From positions 1-19,377 of the forward strand of contig CAKKRN010000084.1 of assembly GCA_919902745.1 (NCBI GenBank): a stretch of DNA of 19,377 nucleotides, in the 5' to 3' direction. Position 1 is the stretch's first letter, and each line of letters starts with the position of its first letter. A program made the position numbers and the translations under genes. Origin of the DNA: Syntrophaceae bacterium. Its GTDB lineage: Bacteria > Desulfobacterota > Syntrophia > Syntrophales > UBA5619. Shown here piece by piece: positions 15,441 through 19,377 of this stretch. The notes beneath the pieces are model-generated. The model was not told the origin of the DNA and did no database searches. It saw only the letters and a list, made by a program, of their open reading frames with translations.

Positions 15441-16640
15441 CTACAGCACCTTGGCCGCATTCGCGATCGCCTTCCGGATCGCCTTCATCTTCGCGGCCGG
15501 CATCTTCACGGAGATCCCCATGATCAGCGTCCGGCCGAGGAGATCCTCCGCGTGGGGAATCGCCTTGCGGCTGTAGGTCGCCTTCCGGTTGCGCGGATCG
15601 GAGAAGGGCTGTCTTTTCGTGTTCGCCGTCGACTTCGCCAGGAAGTGCTCCCAGTTCGGAACATAGTGCCAGAAATTGTCCTTGAAACGGACCGTGTCGA
15701 GACCCTCGGCCTTGAGCGCCTTCTGGAAGGCCTTGGTCTGTTCCTCCTCCGGCAGGTTGAAGGCGAGGAAGGTCGCCGAATCCCCTTCGGAATCGGGCAT
15801 CCCCCGGAATTTGATCCCCGGAAGTCCGGCCAGCGCCTCCTTGACGACCGCCTTGTTCTTCCGCTGCGCGGCGATGACCCGGTCGAGCTTCCGGAGTTGG
15901 GCGAGGCCGAGGGCGCCCTGGAGCTCGTTCATCCGGTAGTTGAAGCCGAGGATCGTTCGCCCGTCGAGCGCCCGGCTGACGGTAGAGAGGTGGTCGTGAC
16001 CGTGATCGTGGTACCACTCGGTGCGGTGGTAGAGATCGAGGTCGTTCGTGATCACCATGCCGCCCTCGCCCGTCGTGATTGTCTTGTAGTGGTCGAAGCT
16101 GAAGATCCCCATGTGGCCGATGCTCCCCAGTTTTTTCCCCTTGAAGCTCGCCCCCAGCCCCTGGGCGGTGTCCTCGAGAACCAGCAGCTTGTGCTTTTTT
16201 GCCACCTTCATGATCTTGTCGATCCGCGCGGGCGCGCCACACATGTGGACGGGAATGACCGCCTTCGTGCGCGGCGTGAGCTTGTTCGGGATGTCGTCCG
16301 GATCAAGGTTCAGGGTGTCGTCGATGTCGGCCATGACCGGGATCGCGCCGACCTCAAGGACCGCCTCGTAGGTGGCCATGAACGTGAAGGCCGGACAGAT
16401 CACCTCATCCCCGGGCCCCACGTCGAGGGCGGTGAGCGCGATCTTGAGGGCCGATGAGCCCGAGGTGACCCCCAGCGCGTATTGCGTCCCGCAGTACTTC
16501 GCAAAGGCCTTCTCGAAATCCCTTACCTTCCAGATCCCCTGCCGTTCGTTGTCGAAGGCATAGCGGGCAAAGACGCCCGTCTTCAGGACATCCATGACCT
16601 CCTTGATCTCTTCCTTCCCGATCAGTTCCGCACCGGCCAT
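15441..16640 (-). CDS. kdnA: KdnA-like 8-amino-3,8-dideoxy-manno-octulosonate transaminase (DegT family)
   Basis: This PLP enzyme of the DegT/DnrJ/EryC1 family is 399 residues long with Schiff-base Lys186 in FSFDHYKTITTGEGG, Asp157 in VLEDTAQ, and GSSALKIAL near the phosphate site. Several stretches follow the Shewanella oneidensis KdnA protein as I remember it: FARYAFDNERQGIWKVRDFE near the start, VHMCGAPARID, the His-rich DHGHDH (212-217) and ALGLAQLRKLD with QRKNK. KdnA aminates the C8 aldehyde of oxidised Kdo to give 8-amino-Kdo. An AAAGGAGG site nine bases before the ATG gives a clear start. The upstream dehydrogenase and downstream kdsB fit this role. A generic sugar aminotransferase is the alternative. 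Confidence 0.82.
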   Translation of the reverse strand: MAGAELIGKEEIKEVMDVLKTGVFARYAFDNERQGIWKVRDFEKAFAKYCGTQYALGVTSGSSALKIALTALDVGPGDEVICPAFTFMATYEAVLEVGAIPVMADIDDTLNLDPDDIPNKLTPRTKAVIPVHMCGAPARIDKIMKVAKKHKLLVLEDTAQGLGASFKGKKLGSIGHMGIFSFDHYKTITTGEGGMVITNDLDLYHRTEWYHDHGHDHLSTVSRALDGRTILGFNYRMNELQGALGLAQLRKLDRVIAAQRKNKAVVKEALAGLPGIKFRGMPDSEGDSATFLAFNLPEEEQTKAFQKALKAEGLDTVRFKDNFWHYVPNWEHFLAKSTANTKRQPFSDPRNRKATYSRKAIPHAEDLLGRTLIMGISVKMPAAKMKAIRKAIANAAKVL

Positions 16641-16664
16641 AACCTTATGCCTCCTTTATCGCCT

Positions 16665-16744
16665 AATAGCACTCCGAAAATGGGGACAGGTACAATTTCC
16701 CCTGGGAAATTGTACCTGTCCCCATTTTCGGTCAATAGCACTCC
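16665..16744. mobile_element. 58-base palindromic insertion with 11-bp direct repeats
   Basis: A 28-bp perfect inverted repeat (16674-16701 and 16704-16731, loop CT) with core ATGGGGACAGGTACAATTTC is bounded by AATAGCACTCC on both sides (16665-16675 and 16734-16744). The right copy is the end of the dehydrogenase gene. Removing one copy plus the element restores a normal junction in which that gene ends ECY-TAG just ahead of the AAAGGAGG of kdnA. This is the picture of an insertion with target-site duplication. No transposase is encoded. Confidence 0.78.
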
Positions 16745-17886
16745 TGGTAGATCTCGACCATCTCCTCCGGCGTCATCTTGCAGGGGTTGTTGGCGAGCGG
16801 CCTCGCGACCGTCATCGCGACCTTTGCCAGCTCCGGAAAATCGGCCTCCGGGATCTCCAGCTCTTCGAGCGTCGTGAAAATACCGCAGTCCTCGATCAGG
16901 GCCTCCACCGCCTCCACGGCCAGGTAGGCCGCCTCCCGGAGCGGCAGGTCGTCGACGATCTCCCCCATGATCTCCGCGATGTCGACGAACTTCTCCTGGG
17001 CGCCGGGCAGGTTGAAGGCCATCACCCTTGGGAGCATGATCGTGTTGGCGAGCCCGTGGGAGATTCCGTATTTCCCGCCGAGCGGGTAGGAGAGGGAATG
17101 GACCGCCGTCACGCCTGCGTTGGCGAGGCCGAGCCCCGCGTAGAGGCTCCCTAAGAGCATCGCCTCCCGCGCCTCAAGGTTGGTCCCGTCATGGACGGCC
17201 GTCCGCAGATTGTCGGAGATGAGGCGGATCGCCTCCAGCGATAGCAGCTCGCTCATCGGCGAGGCGTTGATTGAAGTGTAGGATTCGATCGCGTGGCAGA
17301 GGGCGTCGATCCCCGTCGCCGCCGTGGGATGGGGCGGGAGGGTCAGCGTCAGCTCCGGATCGAGCAGCGCGAGATCGGGATAGAGATAGGGGCTGTTCAT
17401 CCCCTCTTTCTTTTTGAGCTTTTTCCGGATGAAGACGGCCGTGAAGGTCACCTCGCTCCCCGTTCCGGCGGTCGTCGGGACCATGATCTTGGGGAGGCCC
17501 GGGCCGGGAACCTTGTTGAGTCCGAGATAATCCTCCGCCTGCCCGTTGTTCGCGGCGAGGACGGCGATCGCCTTGGCCAGGTCCATCGCGCTCCCGCCGC
17601 CGATGCCGACGACGCCGTCGCACTTCTTCCGGATGGCAAGCTTCGCCCCCTCATCGGCCAGCTCGATCGGCGGCTCCGGCGCCGCTTTGTCGTAGAGGAC
17701 GAAACCGATCTTCGCCTTGTCCAGAAGGCCGGAAAGCCTCTCGCCGAAGCCTGTTCCGGCCAGATTGCCGTCAAGAACGACGAGCGGCCGGCTCACCTTC
17801 AACTCTGTTAGGTGCTCCGCCAGGCCGGCAAAACTACCGTTTCCGAAAACGATCTTTTTGGCGCCCGTAAACGAAAATGTCTTCAT
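16732..17886 (-). CDS. iron-containing alcohol dehydrogenase, candidate Kdo 8-oxidase
   Basis: The 384-residue group III NAD-dependent dehydrogenase has the dinucleotide motif GGGSAMD (96-102), PTTAGTGSE (137-145) and metal ligands Asp194 and His198 (GIDALCHAIESY), His263 (AVHSLSYPLGG) and His277 (GISHGLAN). It oxidises or reduces an alcohol/aldehyde in the cytoplasm. Because it sits directly upstream of the kdnA-like gene, it may perform the KdnB step, oxidising Kdo at C8. It does not look closely similar to Shewanella KdnB, however, and resembles general FucO-like enzymes, so the assignment rests on position. The stop codon was rebuilt by the inserted palindrome (now TGA, probably TAG before). 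Confidence 0.9.
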   Translation of the reverse strand: MKTFSFTGAKKIVFGNGSFAGLAEHLTELKVSRPLVVLDGNLAGTGFGERLSGLLDKAKIGFVLYDKAAPEPPIELADEGAKLAIRKKCDGVVGIGGGSAMDLAKAIAVLAANNGQAEDYLGLNKVPGPGLPKIMVPTTAGTGSEVTFTAVFIRKKLKKKEGMNSPYLYPDLALLDPELTLTLPPHPTAATGIDALCHAIESYTSINASPMSELLSLEAIRLISDNLRTAVHDGTNLEAREAMLLGSLYAGLGLANAGVTAVHSLSYPLGGKYGISHGLANTIMLPRVMAFNLPGAQEKFVDIAEIMGEIVDDLPLREAAYLAVEAVEALIEDCGIFTTLEELEIPEADFPELAKVAMTVARPLANNPCKMTPEEMVEIYQECY

Positions 17887-17962
17887 GGCCCTGTCTCCAT
17901 TTTATGTCATTCGAACCCCGTCATGCGGTATTCGGTTTTCTTACGAGCACGACGGCGGAAAG

Positions 17963-18703
17963 TCAAGAAGATTTGCGCTCCTTGTTGTCCCCGTACCACT
18001 CGATCTGCCGGCAGATTCCGCGGAGGATCTTGACCTCCCGCGCCAGCAGGGTCGTCCGGGAAAACAGGCGGCGGAGGTGCATCATCCAGTAGTCGGGATT
18101 GTCCGGCAGCAGAAATCCGATCGCCAGCAGGGTCTCCTTGAGCTTTGCGTACATCCCCTCCAACTCCTTCGCACTGGCCAGTTTCGGCGCAAATTCGCTA
18201 TCATTTTCCATCCGGGCCACGAGGAGCTCATAGCAGATGACCATCACCGCGTGGGAGAGGTTCAGCGACTTGAACCCCACGGTGGGAATCGTGACCAGGG
18301 TCTGGCAGAAGCGGAGGTCGTCGTTCGTCAGTCCCGTGTCCTCCGGGCCGAAGAGCAGCGCGATCCAGTTTTGCTGCGACAGGCCGACCACGATCTCGGC
18401 CATCCGGCGGGGGGAGACGACGGGCCCCCGCCCCGACCCGTGCCGCGCCGTCGTTCCGACAACCCAGGAGAAACCCGCGAGCGCCTCGTCGAGGGTGTCG
18501 CAGTGGCGGATCCCGTCGATGATCTCCTTCGCCACATGGGTCGCCATCTGCCGGACCGCCTCGTCGTCCAGGTCGCGGTTCCCGACGACAATCATCTTTC
18601 CGATCCCCATGTTGATCGCGCAGCGCGCCGCGGAACCGACATTCCCGGGGAACTTCGGCCCTTTCAGAACAATCGTGATGTTATCAAGATTCGCTTTCAC
18701 CAT
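17963..18703 (-). CDS. trmJ: TrmJ-type SPOUT tRNA/rRNA 2'-O-methyltransferase
   Basis: This enzyme uses S-adenosylmethionine to methylate a ribose 2'-OH, in TrmJ at position 32 of certain tRNAs. The 246-residue protein has the three SPOUT motifs: PGNVGSAAR (19-27), LFGPEDTGLTNDD (117-129) and SLNLSHAVMVICYEL (146-160), which form the trefoil knot. It also has the helical C-terminal tail (FSRTTLLAREVKILRGICRQ) typical of TrmJ and absent from TrmL. The precise target is not proven by sequence. Seventy-six bases separate it from the downstream dehydrogenase, so co-transcription is possible although its job is unrelated to LPS. Confidence 0.87.
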   Translation of the reverse strand: MVKANLDNITIVLKGPKFPGNVGSAARCAINMGIGKMIVVGNRDLDDEAVRQMATHVAKEIIDGIRHCDTLDEALAGFSWVVGTTARHGSGRGPVVSPRRMAEIVVGLSQQNWIALLFGPEDTGLTNDDLRFCQTLVTIPTVGFKSLNLSHAVMVICYELLVARMENDSEFAPKLASAKELEGMYAKLKETLLAIGFLLPDNPDYWMMHLRRLFSRTTLLAREVKILRGICRQIEWYGDNKERKSS

Positions 18704-18970
18704 AGACCGTTTCCATCCCTGACGACCTCGGGTGTTTTGAAATCAAGTCCCTCCGCGTGCAGGACCTTTTTCCCCCCCTGTCCTTCGACGAGCTCAGGAC
18801 AGGCTATGGCTTCGCTGTCTGTCATGGTGAGCCTGTCGAACCACGCGCTTCGCCCTCAATCCGTTTTCCCGGCGGGCGCTCCGCTGCGGGGGCAGGGCGT
18901 CCCGGAAAAATCTCCAAAGCGCGCTTCCGGCATCCGATTTTCCAGTTGCACATAGGTCTCGCATGGCTGG
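18704..18970. other. intergenic region with a dispersed repeat
   Basis: No credible gene lies between trmJ and the partial methyltransferase. The GC-rich stretch contains the dyad repeat at 18777-18844 and a run of C. Open frames through it are low-complexity products of the repeat. Confidence 0.6.
18777..18844. repeat. dispersed TTCGAC...GTCGAA dyad repeat
   Basis: CCTGTCC (18777-18783) and GGACAGG (18797-18803) form a perfect 7-bp hairpin around TTCGACGAGCTCA. A second arm, GGTGAGCCTGTCGAACCA, is the inverted counterpart of the first half. This TTCGAC-AGCTCAGGACAGGC / GTGAGCCTGTCGAA pattern is a common intergenic repeat in many bacterial genomes. Confidence 0.65.
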
Positions 18971-19377
18971 TTACGGTTTCCGCCACCGTGCCGCGACAAA
19001 CGCCCCCGTGTCCCGCCCCTCTGCTTCCCGTTCGCTCCGGTCGAACGTTGCCGGATCGTCCTCCTTGCCGAAATGGACCACCGTCCGGACTATGCCGGGA
19101 ACGGACGTAGCCGCGAGGAGCTGCGCGGGCGACCGGAAGAAGACCCGGTTGAAGATCGACTCCGGATCCCGCCTGGCGTTCGCGCTGCGTCTTGCGGCCC
19201 AGGGGCTCAGGCTGTTGAGCGTCGCCACGACGACCACCCCTCCGGGCCGTGTCACGCGGAACAGCTCCGCGACGGCCCGCTTTTCGTCCGCAACGAACTC
19301 CAGCGCCGCGACGGAGACGCTCTTGTCGAAAGAGCGGTCGGCGAACGGAAGCTTCGTCATGTCGGCCGTAACCCCGC
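18971..19377 (-). CDS. class I SAM-dependent methyltransferase, partial (N-terminus outside window)
   Basis: The last 134 or so residues of a methyltransferase of the UbiE/type-11 family are present; the gene runs off the right edge in frame (GVTADMTKLPFADRSFD). LPFADRSFDKSVSVAALEFV corresponds to motifs following the SAM-binding loop, and RVTRPGGVVVVATLNSLSPW is the motif III region with its GG turn. The glycine-rich SAM-binding motif I would lie beyond the window. The substrate cannot be inferred. It is in the same orientation as trmJ but 267 bases away. Confidence 0.85.
   Translation of the reverse strand, partial: GVTADMTKLPFADRSFDKSVSVAALEFVADEKRAVAELFRVTRPGGVVVVATLNSLSPWAARRSANARRDPESIFNRVFFRSPAQLLAATSVPGIVRTVVHFGKEDDPATFDRSEREAEGRDTGAFVAARWRKP

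Overview
The window reads as chromosomal DNA of a Gram-negative bacterium, GC-rich (about 60% by eye) in most genes. It carries genes for inner-core lipopolysaccharide (Kdo activation, ADP-heptose), a Tat export system, a class A penicillin-binding protein and the GatCA amidotransferase. Gene content and intergenic palindromes resemble anaerobic Desulfobacterota (Syntrophus-like), but that placement is an inference. No tRNA, rRNA or CRISPR was found.

Layout. (1) 1-900: a lower-GC patch with a creatininase-family gene that has lost its N-terminal third, abutting the 3' end of gatA. (2) 879-3810, minus strand: a deacetylase-superfamily gene, gatC and gatA in one apparent operon. (3) 3924-7269, plus strand: a good promoter, then tatA, tatC and a PBP1A-type peptidoglycan synthase; a perfect palindrome separates tatA from tatC. 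(4) 7270-8490: a lower-GC islet of debris and small genes: a 31-residue ORF coupled to a lipoprotein, a probable frameshift in that lipoprotein, and the last 40 codons of a GGDEF diguanylate cyclase. (5) 8459-12361, plus strand: the ilvB-ilvN-ilvC branched-chain amino acid operon. It is preceded by a promoter, a 28-codon leader peptide packed with Leu, Val and Ile codons, and two tandem terminator hairpins whose arms can re-pair in mutually exclusive ways. This is a complete candidate attenuator and the best regulatory find here. (6) 12465-18703, minus strand: a TrmJ-like RNA methyltransferase, an iron-type alcohol dehydrogenase, a KdnA-like aminotransferase, hldD, kdsB and a PlsC-like acyltransferase. 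The dehydrogenase/aminotransferase pair next to kdsB suggests synthesis of 8-amino-Kdo (Kdo8N), an acid-stable Kdo variant known from Shewanella. (7) 18971-19377: the C-terminal part of a SAM-dependent methyltransferase running off the window.

The intergenic spaces contain at least five kinds of short dyad repeat. One sits between the dehydrogenase and aminotransferase genes and is bounded by an 11-bp direct duplication, so it looks like a recent insertion whose empty site can be reconstructed.
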